DNA of 64,000 bases, from the NCBI RefSeq assembly GCF_004362245.1, contig NZ_SNWM01000007.1, positions 1-64,000 on the forward strand. Direction: 5' to 3'. The position numbers and the translations under genes are program-made. The stretch is from Pedobacter duraquae (GTDB taxonomy: Bacteria; Bacteroidota; Bacteroidia; Sphingobacteriales; Sphingobacteriaceae). Position 1 is the first letter of the stretch; the number at the start of each line of letters is the position of its first letter. The notes under the pieces were generated by a model that had not been told where the DNA came from, did not search any database, and saw nothing but the letters and a program-made list of their open reading frames with translations. Positions 7,901-16,685 of the stretch are shown here, piece after piece.

Positions 7901-9184
7901 TTATTTAAAGGTAACAGATCCATACTCCGCTTTAATCCTAACCACATTTGTCCCACCACTACCAATCTTGCCAACATAATTTTTTTCCCTGGAACTCCTG
8001 TCTTCATCATCACCTGTCAGCTTCGCCGAAACTCCCGCGCCAAATCTAAAACTGGCATAAGAAGTTTGAACATCTACATTTGCATTATACCGCTCTGCGA
8101 AGTTGAACGACATCGATACGTATTCACAATCCGCGGTAAGTCTTTTAACACCCTCCCCAACTGTCCCAATAATTAGGTTGTTGTACTGCATATTGAAGCT
8201 TGCATCTCCATTTAGTTGACCAATATTGACTCCTGTATATTGCGCATCGACTTTAATACTGCCCACACTGGTAATATCAAGACTTCCATATTGCTGATTA
8301 ACAATTGCACCGTTTCTCTTAACCGAACCAATCTTCACTTTGATGTACTGAGCATCCAAATTAAGGCTTCCAACACTACCAATGGTCAATCCCTGGCCGT
8401 ATTGCTGTTCAATAACTGCTTCCCCTGTTATACTTGTGATATCTACTTTTGTATACTGTGCATTCAAATTCAGTGTTCCTATCGTTCCCAATACTACACC
8501 TGCTCCGTATTGGTGTTTAATCGTTGCCTTAGTCGCCTCGGCAACATTCATCTTTCCATACTGCACAGAAAGATAATTGTTACTGCTGCTCAACTTTCCG
8601 ACAATCAGATTTCCGTATTGAACTTTAGCTGAAAGCGCAGCATCGAAATCTCCCATTGTTACATTCCCGTACTGTTGAGACACCGTTAATGCATTTGTTG
8701 CCGGCATGTAAATAACATAGTCAACTTTAACCTCCTGTCTCGACTTCCGCCCATTTCTTATAAAGTTACCCCAACGCGAATTTTCTTCATCTATCCGCGT
8801 TTTGAATGTAACTAAGTCACCTGCTTTACCAGCTTCAATCACCACCTGATCAAGCAACTTTTTAGCATCACTACTGCTAAATGCCCTGATTGACACCTCA
8901 GCCTTTACCTCTCTTTTATCCCAGGTTTTTATGGTGATCGACCCAAACTGATTACTTACGCTTATTTTGTCTGATTGATCAATAGCGAATGCTCTGCTAA
9001 ATGTTTTCGATACGTCGCCTTCTTCAGGCTGAGTAACCGAAGCAGTTATCTGTCCATCTGCGCTTGCCATGGCATTCGCAGGCGCATTTGTATTCAGGGC
9101 ATATTGAGGCGCATTCGTATTAAGCTGTTGCGCTCCGGCACATAAGCCGCAGCCTAGCAGAAGTATGATGATTAACTGCTTCAT
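7901..9184 (-). CDS. Secreted Gln-Tyr repeat protein, DUF4097-like
   Basis: A 427-residue protein with a signal peptide (MKQLIIILLLGCGLCAGAQ). After a linker, SNQFGSITIKTWDK (about 77-90) is the entry to a DUF4097/putative-adhesin-type beta domain. From residue 171 a Gln-Tyr pair recurs at 171, 189, 208, 225, 243, 261, 279, 298, 315 and 333, a period of 17-19 residues, with related Tyr positions near 355 and 376. This suggests a beta-solenoid with a stacked Gln/Tyr ladder. It overlaps the anti-sigma gene by 4 bases (ATGA) and is the last gene of the sigma operon, so it is probably part of the envelope function that the sigma factor controls. Ligand and function are unknown. Confidence 0.8.
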   Translation of the reverse strand: MKQLIIILLLGCGLCAGAQQLNTNAPQYALNTNAPANAMASADGQITASVTQPEEGDVSKTFSRAFAIDQSDKISVSNQFGSITIKTWDKREVKAEVSIRAFSSSDAKKLLDQVVIEAGKAGDLVTFKTRIDEENSRWGNFIRNGRKSRQEVKVDYVIYMPATNALTVSQQYGNVTMGDFDAALSAKVQYGNLIVGKLSSSNNYLSVQYGKMNVAEATKATIKHQYGAGVVLGTIGTLNLNAQYTKVDITSITGEAVIEQQYGQGLTIGSVGSLNLDAQYIKVKIGSVKRNGAIVNQQYGSLDITSVGSIKVDAQYTGVNIGQLNGDASFNMQYNNLIIGTVGEGVKRLTADCEYVSMSFNFAERYNANVDVQTSYASFRFGAGVSAKLTGDDEDRSSREKNYVGKIGSGGTNVVRIKAEYGSVTFK

Positions 9185-9708
9185 ATTTGATTATCTTTTT
9201 TAAATTGTTGAACTTGATTAATAATAGTAAGCTGCTGCGAGATCAGTTGCAGTTGTAATTCTAAATTTTTTACCATTGCCTTTACCACAAGTTTCTGGTT
9301 AGGGCTATTCGGTAACTCCCGTTTCAAAGATTTATAGTCACCATCCAGCTTTTCAAGATCTGTAGAAAACTTCTGATAGAGTTCAGGGTTGTCCTTTGCA
9401 AACACCTCAAGGCTATCTCTTTTCTCTTCTATCAGACTGGCGAAACGCATCTCTTTCTTTGCATAAGCCGGGTTAACCTCTGCGATAATACCATTCGTTG
9501 ACCTGGCTTTAGTCGTGTAGAAAAACATAATACTACAGATCAGCAGCAACGAAGCCGCAATACCAATCCATACCTGCAACTTAACGGGTTGTGTTATTTT
9601 TTTTTTATTTAACTCGGCATCGATTTTTGCCCATAATGCCGCTCCCGGCTCCGCTGTATCAAAAGCTTTCTTGTTAGTTTTGATGTACTCTTCAATTTTG
9701 TTACTCAT
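9181..9708 (-). CDS. Putative membrane anti-sigma factor
   Basis: A 175-residue protein with one transmembrane helix (about 46-65, WIGIAASLLLICSIMFFY), a short cytosolic N-terminal part (MSNKIEEYIKTNKKAFDTAEPG) and a C-terminal periplasmic part rich in Leu, Gln and Lys that is probably helical. Placement directly after an ECF sigma gene, with an 8-base overlap, and the single-helix topology are typical of anti-sigma factors. No ZAS motif (HxxxCxxC) is present, so it is not a zinc anti-sigma factor. The role is inferred from context and topology. Confidence 0.7.
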   Translation of the reverse strand: MSNKIEEYIKTNKKAFDTAEPGAALWAKIDAELNKKKITQPVKLQVWIGIAASLLLICSIMFFYTTKARSTNGIIAEVNPAYAKKEMRFASLIEEKRDSLEVFAKDNPELYQKFSTDLEKLDGDYKSLKRELPNSPNQKLVVKAMVKNLELQLQLISQQLTIINQVQQFKKDNQI

Positions 9709-10255
9709 CCTGTGCTCCTTTCTTTTCCAGTAAACGGTGTAATTTTTGTTTGGCCCGCATGTATTGGGATCTTGAAGTATTCTCCGAAATTTTTAAGATA
9801 TGGGCGATCTCTTCATGGTCATATCCTTCAAATAAATATAACGTAAGCACAATCCTGTACCCGTCGGCCAGCTTCGCTATTGCTGCTTTTACGGCCTCAA
9901 TCTTCAGTTCCAGATCTTCTTCATCTCCCTTTTGCTCGTCAGCAACATCAACATCATCAATAGAAACAAATTCCGCCTTCCTTTTGCGCAGATAGTTTAT
10001 CGATTTATTTATTACGATCTGCTTTAACCACAATCCGAAGGTCGTGTCTCCCCTGAAATCTTTAACCCTGCCAAAGGCATCCAAAAAAGCCTCCTGTAAA
10101 ACATCTTCGGCCTCTGCCTCATGGTTTACAATTCGGAGTGCAATATTGAACATTGCTTTTGAGTACAATTTGTAAATCTCAAATTGTGCACTACGGCTGC
10201 CCTTTCTGCATTCGTTGACCAGGTCAATGTTTTTGTCTATGTATACAGCTTCCAA
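9701..10255 (-). CDS. ECF RNA polymerase sigma factor
   Basis: A 184-residue sigma-70 family protein with region 2 (about 25-90; NIALRIVNHEAEAEDVLQEAFLDAFGRV, then LWLKQIVINKSINYLRKRK) and region 4 (about 125-180; YDHEEIAHILKISENTSRSQYMRAKQKLH) as helix-turn-helix. There is no N-terminal region 1, as expected for ECF sigma factors. It heads a three-gene operon with a membrane anti-sigma factor and the Gln-Tyr repeat protein, an arrangement suited to an envelope signal. It diverges from aspS across 147 bases. The inducing signal is unknown. Confidence 0.92.
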   Translation of the reverse strand: MEAVYIDKNIDLVNECRKGSRSAQFEIYKLYSKAMFNIALRIVNHEAEAEDVLQEAFLDAFGRVKDFRGDTTFGLWLKQIVINKSINYLRKRKAEFVSIDDVDVADEQKGDEEDLELKIEAVKAAIAKLADGYRIVLTLYLFEGYDHEEIAHILKISENTSRSQYMRAKQKLHRLLEKKGAQDE

Positions 10256-10375
10256 TGTTTTTGTAATTCGATATAAAGGACAGGCAAAATTCCCAAACGT
10301 TGCATCAATATGAAAAAAAAATATGATATCACGCTGTAAATTAGATTAGGGCAGAAATATGTGGCTCAAAATGAA

Positions 10376-10383
10376 TATTTTTG
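10376..10383 (+). promoter_or_regulatory. -7 box TATTTTTG of aspS
   Basis: TATTTTTG matches TAnnTTTG and lies 19 bases before the chosen aspS ATG at 10403. It supports that start over the in-frame codon at 10361, which would lie upstream of the transcript. Confidence 0.5.
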
Positions 10384-10402
10384 CGCCCTAATACTTTTTA
10401 CC

Positions 10403-12151
10403 ATGCTAAGAACAACTACATGCGGAGCACTTACCATTGCCAACTTAGGCGAAAGTGTAATCCTGTGCGGATGGGTACAAAAATCAAGAGACCTTGGAGG
10501 AATGACCTTTATTGATATACGTGACCGATATGGAATCACCCAGCTCGTATTTAATATGGACGACAACAAGGAATTATGTGAATCGGCGAGAAGCCTCGGT
10601 CGCGAATTCGTGATCAAAGCATCTGGACTTGTTGTAGAACGTTCAAATAAGAATTTGAAAATGCCAACCGGAGAGGTCGAGATAAAGATCACCGCGCTTG
10701 AAATATTAAATGCAGCCAAGCTGCCTCCTTTTTTAATTGATGACGAAACAGATGGCGGAGATGATTTAAGGATGAAATACCGTTATCTGGATCTCCGCAG
10801 AAACCCGATCAGGAATAATATGATTCTGCGTCACAGGATGGCTCAAAGTGTACGTCGTTATCTTGATGGTCTCGACTTCATCGAAGTAGAAACACCGGTG
10901 CTGATCAAATCTACTCCAGAGGGCGCACGAGATTTTGTTGTTCCAAGTAGAATGAATGCTGGGGAATTTTATGCGCTTCCACAATCTCCTCAAACCTTTA
11001 AGCAATTATTAATGGTTTCTGGTTTTGACCGTTATTTTCAGATCGTGAAGTGTTTCAGAGATGAAGATTTACGTGCCGACAGACAGCCAGAATTCACGCA
11101 GATTGACTGCGAAATGTCTTTTATTGAGCAGGAAGATATCTTAAACACATTTGAAGGGTTGATTCGTCTGTTATTTAAAGACTTAAAGGGCATAGACCTT
11201 CCAGAAGTACCAAGAATGCAATACGCTGATGCTATGCGACTATACGGATCAGATAAGCCTGATACCCGTTTCGACATGGCTTTTGTAGACTTAACAAATC
11301 TTGTAAAAGGACATCAGTTCCCGGTGTTTGAGCAGGCAGAGCTCGTCATTGGCATTAACGCAAAGGGATCTGCACATTATACCAGGAAACAGATTGATGA
11401 GCTTACAGAGTTTATTAAACGCCCGCAAATCGGTGCAACTGGCCTTATCTATTACAGACATAATGAAGATGGTACTATTAAATCATCTGTGGACAAGTTT
11501 TATGATGAAACTCAATTAAAGGTATGGGCTGAGTTGATGCAGTCTGAGCCTGGTGACTTGGTGCTCATTATGGCTGGCGGAACCGATAAAGTCCGTAAAC
11601 AACTCAGTGAGTTAAGGCTGGAGATGGGAACGCGTTTAGGCTTAAGAGACAAGAATAAATTTAGCGCCTTATGGGTACTTGATTTTCCGTTATTGGAATG
11701 GGATGAAGAGAGCGAGCGCTACCACGCCATGCACCATCCCTTTACATCCCCTAAACCTGAAGATATTGCGCTATTGGATACCAATCCGGGCGATGTACGG
11801 GCTAATGCCTATGATATGGTAGTGAATGGTACAGAAATTGGCGGCGGCTCTATTCGTATCCATGACCGTACATTACAAGCGCTGATGTTCAAACACCTTG
11901 GCTTCAGTGCTGAAGAAGCTCAAAAGCAATTTGGATTTCTGATGGATGCCTTTGAATTTGGAGCACCTCCACATGGTGGAATTGCATTTGGTTTTGACCG
12001 CTTATGTTCTATATTTGCTGGTCTGGATAGCATCCGTGATGTAATTGCCTTTCCGAAAAATAATTCAGGCAGAGATGTGATGATCGATAGTCCATCTACA
12101 ATAGATGAAAAGCAACTCAAGGAGTTGCAGATTAAAACAGATCTGAGATAA
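10403..12151 (+). CDS. aspS: Aspartyl-tRNA synthetase
   Basis: A class II aminoacyl-tRNA synthetase of 582 residues in the bacterial-type layout: N-terminal OB-fold anticodon-binding domain (about 1-110, [24 protein letters not shown]), catalytic core with motif 2 ([18 protein letters not shown]) and motif 3 ([15 protein letters not shown]), and the inserted GAD domain (about 285-420). It charges tRNA-Asp. I chose ATG 10403 because homologues begin with MLRTTTCG-like sequence and the -7 box sits between the longer alternative start and this one. Length is normal for the family. A strong terminator follows. Confidence 0.96.
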   Translation: MLRTTTCGALTIANLGESVILCGWVQKSRDLGGMTFIDIRDRYGITQLVFNMDDNKELCESARSLGREFVIKASGLVVERSNKNLKMPTGEVEIKITALEILNAAKLPPFLIDDETDGGDDLRMKYRYLDLRRNPIRNNMILRHRMAQSVRRYLDGLDFIEVETPVLIKSTPEGARDFVVPSRMNAGEFYALPQSPQTFKQLLMVSGFDRYFQIVKCFRDEDLRADRQPEFTQIDCEMSFIEQEDILNTFEGLIRLLFKDLKGIDLPEVPRMQYADAMRLYGSDKPDTRFDMAFVDLTNLVKGHQFPVFEQAELVIGINAKGSAHYTRKQIDELTEFIKRPQIGATGLIYYRHNEDGTIKSSVDKFYDETQLKVWAELMQSEPGDLVLIMAGGTDKVRKQLSELRLEMGTRLGLRDKNKFSALWVLDFPLLEWDEESERYHAMHHPFTSPKPEDIALLDTNPGDVRANAYDMVVNGTEIGGGSIRIHDRTLQALMFKHLGFSAEEAQKQFGFLMDAFEFGAPPHGGIAFGFDRLCSIFAGLDSIRDVIAFPKNNSGRDVMIDSPSTIDEKQLKELQIKTDLR

Positions 12152-12154
12152 CAC

Positions 12155-12187
12155 AAAAAAGGAGCAAATTTAATTTGCTCCTTTTTT
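12155..12187. terminator. Bidirectional terminator between aspS and 12191-12637
   Basis: A 15-bp stem AAAAAAGGAGCAAAT / ATTTGCTCCTTTTTT with a 3-nt loop, with an A-run on one side and a T-run on the other, sits between two convergent genes and can stop transcription from both sides. Confidence 0.85.
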
Positions 12188-12190
12188 TAT

Positions 12191-12637
12191 TTAATACGTT
12201 TCGCTGTCTGGTGGAATACCATAATCTACATAACCAACCGGTTTTACTTTTTTCTTTTTATCGCCGCCGAACCACGATTTCACAGAATTGAATATTGCTG
12301 ACAAATGCTCTGCATCAAGCGTTTTTCCAACTTTGCTTGTAGCCAGCCCGACAAGTGTCTTGGTAATAAAACCAGATCCCCTGAATAGTGTACTGTTCAT
12401 CAACACTGGAAGCACCAGAGACATCACTTTACTGCTGATGTTCAGTTTATCGTCCACTTTTAAAAGAGAAGAAGGAGTAGCATATTTTTTGATCAGTGCT
12501 CCTAACGTAAATTGCTTCACATAAAGCTTTGAATCTTCGACGATCAATTTACCCTGGCTGTTATATACGGCCTTTAGTTCAGCGATCCTGCCTTGCAGCT
12601 CCTCCAGATTCTGAATGTTATATCTTTTCCTCATCAC
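12191..12637 (-). CDS. Hypothetical protein of the YtxH/holin-like cluster
   Basis: A 148-residue protein of no family I can name. It begins with a short coiled-coil-like helix (LEELQGRIAELKAVY), has a central hydrophobic stretch (KVMSLVLPVLMNSTLF) followed by a Gly/Thr-rich segment (GFITKTLVGLATSKVGK), and ends in a lysine cluster (GGDKKKKVKP) and an acidic tail. No signal peptide or clear transmembrane helix. Its start overlaps the holin-like gene by 20 bases, so it is co-expressed with the two envelope-stress-type genes before it. It may be membrane-associated. Confidence 0.7.
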   Translation of the reverse strand: MMRKRYNIQNLEELQGRIAELKAVYNSQGKLIVEDSKLYVKQFTLGALIKKYATPSSLLKVDDKLNISSKVMSLVLPVLMNSTLFRGSGFITKTLVGLATSKVGKTLDAEHLSAIFNSVKSWFGGDKKKKVKPVGYVDYGIPPDSETY

Positions 12638-13004
12638 CTTCCTCCTTATCAGCTAATTTGTTGAAATATTTTCTAATGGCGAAGTTGATAATAGCCTTCT
12701 CAATAAATCTATCTTTTGTCAGGTAAACAATAATTGCCAGAGCAATGTAGATCAGCGATACGCAACCGAAGCCTTTCGTGTAACTATGGAACAAGTCAGA
12801 AAGAAACAAAGCAAGTGTAAACGTGCCAAATAAGAACGCAAGTACAAAGCAGATGATTACAGCAGCGTTAGTAACCAGATCGGCGAAGATCTTGGATACT
12901 TTCTCTACCAGATACAATCGGGTATATTCGACCCGGGTATCGAGATAAGACTTAGCTTCTGAAATAATATCTTCCAGATGTTTTTCTTTATTTTCCTGCA
13001 TCAT
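12618..13004 (-). CDS. Phage-holin-family membrane protein
   Basis: About 128 residues with two close transmembrane helices (IFADLVTNAAVIICFVLAFLF, then a second around FGCVSLIYIALAIIVYL), a charged N-terminal helix (EAKSYLDTRVEYTRLYLVEKV) and a charged tail. This fits the chromosomal phage_holin_3_6/YqjE-type superfamily, which is usually not viral and is found with YtxH and YqjD-like stress proteins. I place the start at ATG 13004 (or 13001); a longer frame from 13067 would overlap the ytxH-like gene by 41 bases. A lysis role is not implied. Confidence 0.78.
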   Translation of the reverse strand: MMQENKEKHLEDIISEAKSYLDTRVEYTRLYLVEKVSKIFADLVTNAAVIICFVLAFLFGTFTLALFLSDLFHSYTKGFGCVSLIYIALAIIVYLTKDRFIEKAIINFAIRKYFNKLADKEEGDEEKI

Positions 13005-13026
13005 AGTAAAATTAAATAAACACTGG

Positions 13027-13293
13027 TTAAGCGTGTTCAGTATCGTCAACAAATTCGTCTTCTGCATCCCTTAAACGGGTCTTAACAGAACTTACAACTT
13101 TATCTTTAAGATTAGTTAAGTTATCAATTTCGTCTGCAGCTCTTTCTTTGATTGAATCACCCAGATCTTTTAAAGACTGACTTAATCTGTCGCGGGTTTC
13201 ACTACCTTTTTCAGGCGCAAACAGCAATCCTAACGCAGCTCCTGCCGCCAATCCAGCCAAAAGGCCTACTAATACTTTTGAATTATCATTCAT
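13027..13293 (-). CDS. YtxH domain-containing protein
   Basis: An 88-residue protein with an N-terminal glycine/alanine-rich transmembrane segment (VLVGLLAGLAAGAALGLLFAP) followed directly by the EKGSETRDRLSQSL signature of the YtxH family, then an amphipathic acidic/basic helix. Homologues are general-stress membrane proteins of unknown biochemical role, often induced by osmotic or desiccation stress. It is the first gene of a run with the holin-like and hypothetical genes; the AI-2E-family gene lies 34 bases upstream on the same strand. Confidence 0.85.
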   Translation of the reverse strand: MNDNSKVLVGLLAGLAAGAALGLLFAPEKGSETRDRLSQSLKDLGDSIKERAADEIDNLTNLKDKVVSSVKTRLRDAEDEFVDDTEHA

Positions 13294-13327
13294 AACACTT
13301 AGATTTTTTGCAATTGTTTATTCATTA

Positions 13328-14380
13328 TCATAACTCTCCCTCTTCTGGAATTGTTTTAATTCTTTCCAATCTGTCTGATGCCATAGCGCTTGTTTCATAT
13401 ATCCGGACCAATAAAATAAAATATGAGAGCAATAATGGACCAAATACCAGCCCCAAGATTCCAAAGAGAGGAATCCCTATAACTACGCCGATTACCGTAA
13501 TAATAGGGTGAATATCGCCAACCTTTTTGGCTATCATAAATCTTAGGACATTGTCGATGTTTAAAATAACTACAAAACCAAAGATGATCATCGCCCAGCC
13601 AGCAAAATTATGTCCGTTGGCGATCTGCAGCAATGCTGCCGGAACAAAAATAATAGGCGGACCTAAAACCGGAATAAAGCAGATGAAGGTGGTGATTACG
13701 CCCCAGAAAAATGGATCATTATATCCTAGCACAAAAAAAGATAAACTGACCATAGAACCCTGCACTACGCATATTAGGCCTTGACCAACTACGTTGGCGA
13801 AAGTAGTGTTCTTCATTTCTTCGGCAAAGCGCAACGCATTCTGCTCCCTGAATGGAGCGTATTTTAACATCGCCGATTCAAACGTTTCGTGTTCAATCAA
13901 CATGAAATACAGCATGAAATACATGAGGATTAAACCAAAAACTATATCAAACGCACCCGAAATTATAGAAGGAAATAACTCCGTTGCCCAAGTACCTGCT
14001 TTTCGCAAACCGTCTTCGAGGAGACTCTGAATATTGCTCCCTACAGGAATCAAATGCTTGAGCTTAAAAAACATATTCTTGTAGTAAATCTGATCATTCT
14101 GCAACTCCGTAATCTTACTGATTACCATGCTGCTTAACCCATAAAACGGGAGGATGATGAGAACAATCGAAGTTAGCAGAAGAAGAATTACGGCAAGCCG
14201 TTTGTTCCACCGCCTGTCTATTACCAGATATAGAAATGCTGGCCGAAGTATCGTATACAAAACCAGTGTACTCAGAATTGCACTAAAGATTCCAAGCAAC
14301 GACCAGGCAATCAAGCATCCCAGGGCAACAATAATGACCAGTATTATATTATTACGCTGCTTATACGAAAGAAGAGACAT
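13328..14380 (-). CDS. AI-2E family transporter / permease
   Basis: A 350-residue polytopic membrane protein with about eight helices and the family pattern: two N-terminal hairpins, a soluble middle part (about 75-145), and C-terminal GVITTFICFIPVLGPPIIFVPAALLQI plus PIITVIGVVIGIPLFGILGLVFGPLLLSYF. The superfamily includes TqsA (AI-2 export) and Na+/H+ antiporters, so the name does not settle the substrate. It lies 9 bases after the NtrC-type regulator, which suggests joint transcription or control by that regulator. Confidence 0.86.
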   Translation of the reverse strand: MSLLSYKQRNNIILVIIVALGCLIAWSLLGIFSAILSTLVLYTILRPAFLYLVIDRRWNKRLAVILLLLTSIVLIILPFYGLSSMVISKITELQNDQIYYKNMFFKLKHLIPVGSNIQSLLEDGLRKAGTWATELFPSIISGAFDIVFGLILMYFMLYFMLIEHETFESAMLKYAPFREQNALRFAEEMKNTTFANVVGQGLICVVQGSMVSLSFFVLGYNDPFFWGVITTFICFIPVLGPPIIFVPAALLQIANGHNFAGWAMIIFGFVVILNIDNVLRFMIAKKVGDIHPIITVIGVVIGIPLFGILGLVFGPLLLSYFILLVRIYETSAMASDRLERIKTIPEEGEL

Positions 14381-14389
14381 GAAAAAATA

Positions 14390-15796
14390 TTAGGTGTCCA
14401 GATTTATTGCTTTCATCTTATTGTATAATGTCTTTCTATCTATATTCAAAATCTTTGCTGCCTTCGTTTTATTGAAGTTTACCTCTCTCAACACATTCAA
14501 TATCGCCTCATATTCGGCCTCAAGCGCAGCATTCTTCAAATCCCGGGGTTTTTCTACAGTTCTTTGCATAGAACTTTCCATAACGGCGCTCTTTGCGTAA
14601 GTAGAAATTTCCAGTGGAAGCGCCTTGAGCTGAATTTCCTGTGTTTCGGTGAGCAACGTTGCCCGCCTAACCACGTTCTTTAGCTCCCGTACATTCCCCG
14701 GCCAGTTATAAGTAAGAAAACAATCTTCAACTTCTGATGAAAAACTCAGAACGTTTTTATTGACCTCTTTGTTTGCCAGTTCAAGAAATGTCTGAGCAAA
14801 TATCATAATATCTTTTCCGCGTTGGCTCAAAGGCGGTAAGCTGATAGAAAATTCGTTAAATCGATGATATAAATCCTCTCTGAATTTTCCCTTTTGAATT
14901 GCATTTCCCAGGTTTTCATTAGTAGCTACAATAATCCGGACATCAAGCTCAATCTCTTTTGTACTGCCGATTCGTTTAATTTTTCGCTCTTGCACAGTCC
15001 TTAAAAGTGCCGCCTGAATATCATATGAAAGATTACCTACCTCATCAAGAAATAAAGTGCCGCCGTTAGCCATTTCAAAATGACCAATTTTGGTATATAA
15101 GGCCCCTGTGAAAGATCCTTTCTCATGTCCAAAAAATTCACTTCCCGCGAGTTCCTTTGTAAGAGAACCACAGTCCATCGCAATAAAAGGATTGTCCTTG
15201 CGCGGACTGTTTTCATGAATAGCCTTGGCGACCGATTCTTTACCTGTTCCGCTTTCGCCAGTTAAAATAACACTGTAGGTGGTTGGAGCTACCAGCTGAA
15301 TCTGTTTAAGGAGCTCTTTAGACGCACTACTTTGTCCCGCCACAAAATTCGCATCCTGCAAATACGTTGCTTTCGCAGCTTTCCCTTTTTGCAATTCCTG
15401 CGCGGAACGCTCATTGGTATCCGCATTTAGCGCCTGCTGCGTATCGATTGCTTTATTAATAGTGTTCAATATTTCATCAGGATACAAAGGCTTTGTAATA
15501 TAATCGTAAGCGCCAAGCTTGATCAGTTCCACCGCCAACTTGATATCTGAATAACCAGTAATGATAATTACACCAGTAGCAGGATGACTTTCTTTAATCT
15601 TAATTAACAGCTCCCGTCCGTCTGTATCTTCCAGTCGGTAATCGCAAAGCACCAAGTCATAGCTACTCTTACCCAGGTACTCTAATGCCGACAGGCCATT
15701 AATAGCAGTATCAACGGTGAATCCGTTTCTGGTCAAAAACTTAGAAAGCAACAATCCTATATTGACTTCATCGTCAATGATTAATATTTTTCTCAT
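14390..15796 (-). CDS. Sigma-54-dependent response regulator, NtrC family
   Basis: A 468-residue regulator with receiver domain (about 1-120; LIIDDE acidic pocket, phosphoacceptor Asp in LVLCDYRLEDTDG, Lys in TKPLYP), AAA+ sigma-54 activation domain (about 160-390; Walker A GESGTGKES, GSFTGA loop instead of the canonical GAFTGA, Walker B GGTLFLDEVG) and Fis-type helix-turn-helix (NKTKAAKILNIDRKTLYNKM). It activates RpoN promoters when phosphorylated. I chose ATG 15796 over an upstream TTG at 15802. No cognate kinase is adjacent, so it is an orphan here. Confidence 0.93.
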   Translation of the reverse strand: MRKILIIDDEVNIGLLLSKFLTRNGFTVDTAINGLSALEYLGKSSYDLVLCDYRLEDTDGRELLIKIKESHPATGVIIITGYSDIKLAVELIKLGAYDYITKPLYPDEILNTINKAIDTQQALNADTNERSAQELQKGKAAKATYLQDANFVAGQSSASKELLKQIQLVAPTTYSVILTGESGTGKESVAKAIHENSPRKDNPFIAMDCGSLTKELAGSEFFGHEKGSFTGALYTKIGHFEMANGGTLFLDEVGNLSYDIQAALLRTVQERKIKRIGSTKEIELDVRIIVATNENLGNAIQKGKFREDLYHRFNEFSISLPPLSQRGKDIMIFAQTFLELANKEVNKNVLSFSSEVEDCFLTYNWPGNVRELKNVVRRATLLTETQEIQLKALPLEISTYAKSAVMESSMQRTVEKPRDLKNAALEAEYEAILNVLREVNFNKTKAAKILNIDRKTLYNKMKAINLDT

Positions 15797-15900
15797 ACGC
15801 AAAGGGGATGCATTATTTTTAATGAGATAAATATATAAAAAAAACGTCAGTGGGCAATATTTTCTACAGTTTTAATGAACTTCGAAATTTATTACTGTCA

Positions 15901-16683
15901 CTATTTTCCAGTAAATACTGCTTTTCTCTTTTGCAAAAATGCGGCAACACCTTCTTTGAAGTCAGCGGTATCAAAACACTTACCAAATTCGTTGATCTCA
16001 AGTTCCAGTCCACTAGCCTGATCATGATGTACGGCATTTGTTGCTTTGATTGCGCTAGCTATTGCCAAAGGCGCACGTTGTTTTATTTTCGTTAAAATTT
16101 CTTCAGCTTTCGTGAGCAGATCACCAGCAGGAACAGCGTGATTCGCCAGTCCAATCTCAACTGCACGCTCGGCAGTGATCATATCTGCCGTAGCAATCAT
16201 TTCGAAGGCCCTACCTTTACCAACTAACTGAGTAAGCCTTTGCGTACCCCCATAACCTGGAATTAGTCCCAATGTTACTTCAGGCAAACCTAATTTTGCA
16301 AAGCTTGAAACAACCCGTATATGACAGGCCATAGCAAGTTCAAGTCCGCCACCCAACGCGAAACCATTAACAGCGGCGAGAAACGGCTTTGATGAATTTT
16401 CTATCGCGTTAAACACCTTTTCTTGCCCCTCTCGTGCTAGCGCCTCGCCTTCCGAAGATCCAAAAGAAGAAAATTCAGAGATATCTGCTCCGGCAACGAA
16501 GGCTTTCTCTCCGGCTCCTGTTAATAAGACCGCGAGGATTTCCGGCGTATTGTTTGCAATAGCTATTGCATCAGCTAACTCAGCTAATGTTGCTTTGTTC
16601 AGTGCATTAAGTTTTTCTGGCCTGTTGATAGTCAGGTATAAAATGTTTTCTTTTATTACCGACAAAATGTTCTGATAATCCAT
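15901..16683 (-). CDS. Enoyl-CoA hydratase/isomerase family protein
   Basis: A crotonase-fold protein of 260 residues. Both catalytic glutamates of true hydratases are present, in GFALGGGLELAMAC and LPEVTLGLIPGYGGTQRL, and the oxyanion-hole segment is AFVAGADISEF. It probably hydrates short-chain 2-enoyl-CoA in fatty-acid or amino-acid degradation. It follows the B12-binding protein gene by 2 bases, which links it to acyl-CoA rearrangement chemistry. The exact chain length is not predictable. Confidence 0.88.
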   Translation of the reverse strand: MDYQNILSVIKENILYLTINRPEKLNALNKATLAELADAIAIANNTPEILAVLLTGAGEKAFVAGADISEFSSFGSSEGEALAREGQEKVFNAIENSSKPFLAAVNGFALGGGLELAMACHIRVVSSFAKLGLPEVTLGLIPGYGGTQRLTQLVGKGRAFEMIATADMITAERAVEIGLANHAVPAGDLLTKAEEILTKIKQRAPLAIASAIKATNAVHHDQASGLELEINEFGKCFDTADFKEGVAAFLQKRKAVFTGK

Positions 16684-16685
16684 AC

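Noticed and set aside
8216-8632. 138-codon frame on the plus strand opposite the Gln-Tyr repeat gene
   Set aside because: It exists because the repeats have regular codon usage on the coding strand. The peptide is Cys/Ser/Ile-rich with no motif.
8216-8700. Possible CRISPR-like repetition in the Gln-Tyr region
   Set aside because: The repeats are protein-level, about 54 bases with variable sequence, and there are no constant DNA repeats with spacers.
12618-13004. Prophage lysis module suggested by the holin-like gene
   Set aside because: No endolysin, capsid or other phage gene is nearby. The protein resembles chromosomal YqjE-type stress proteins next to YtxH.
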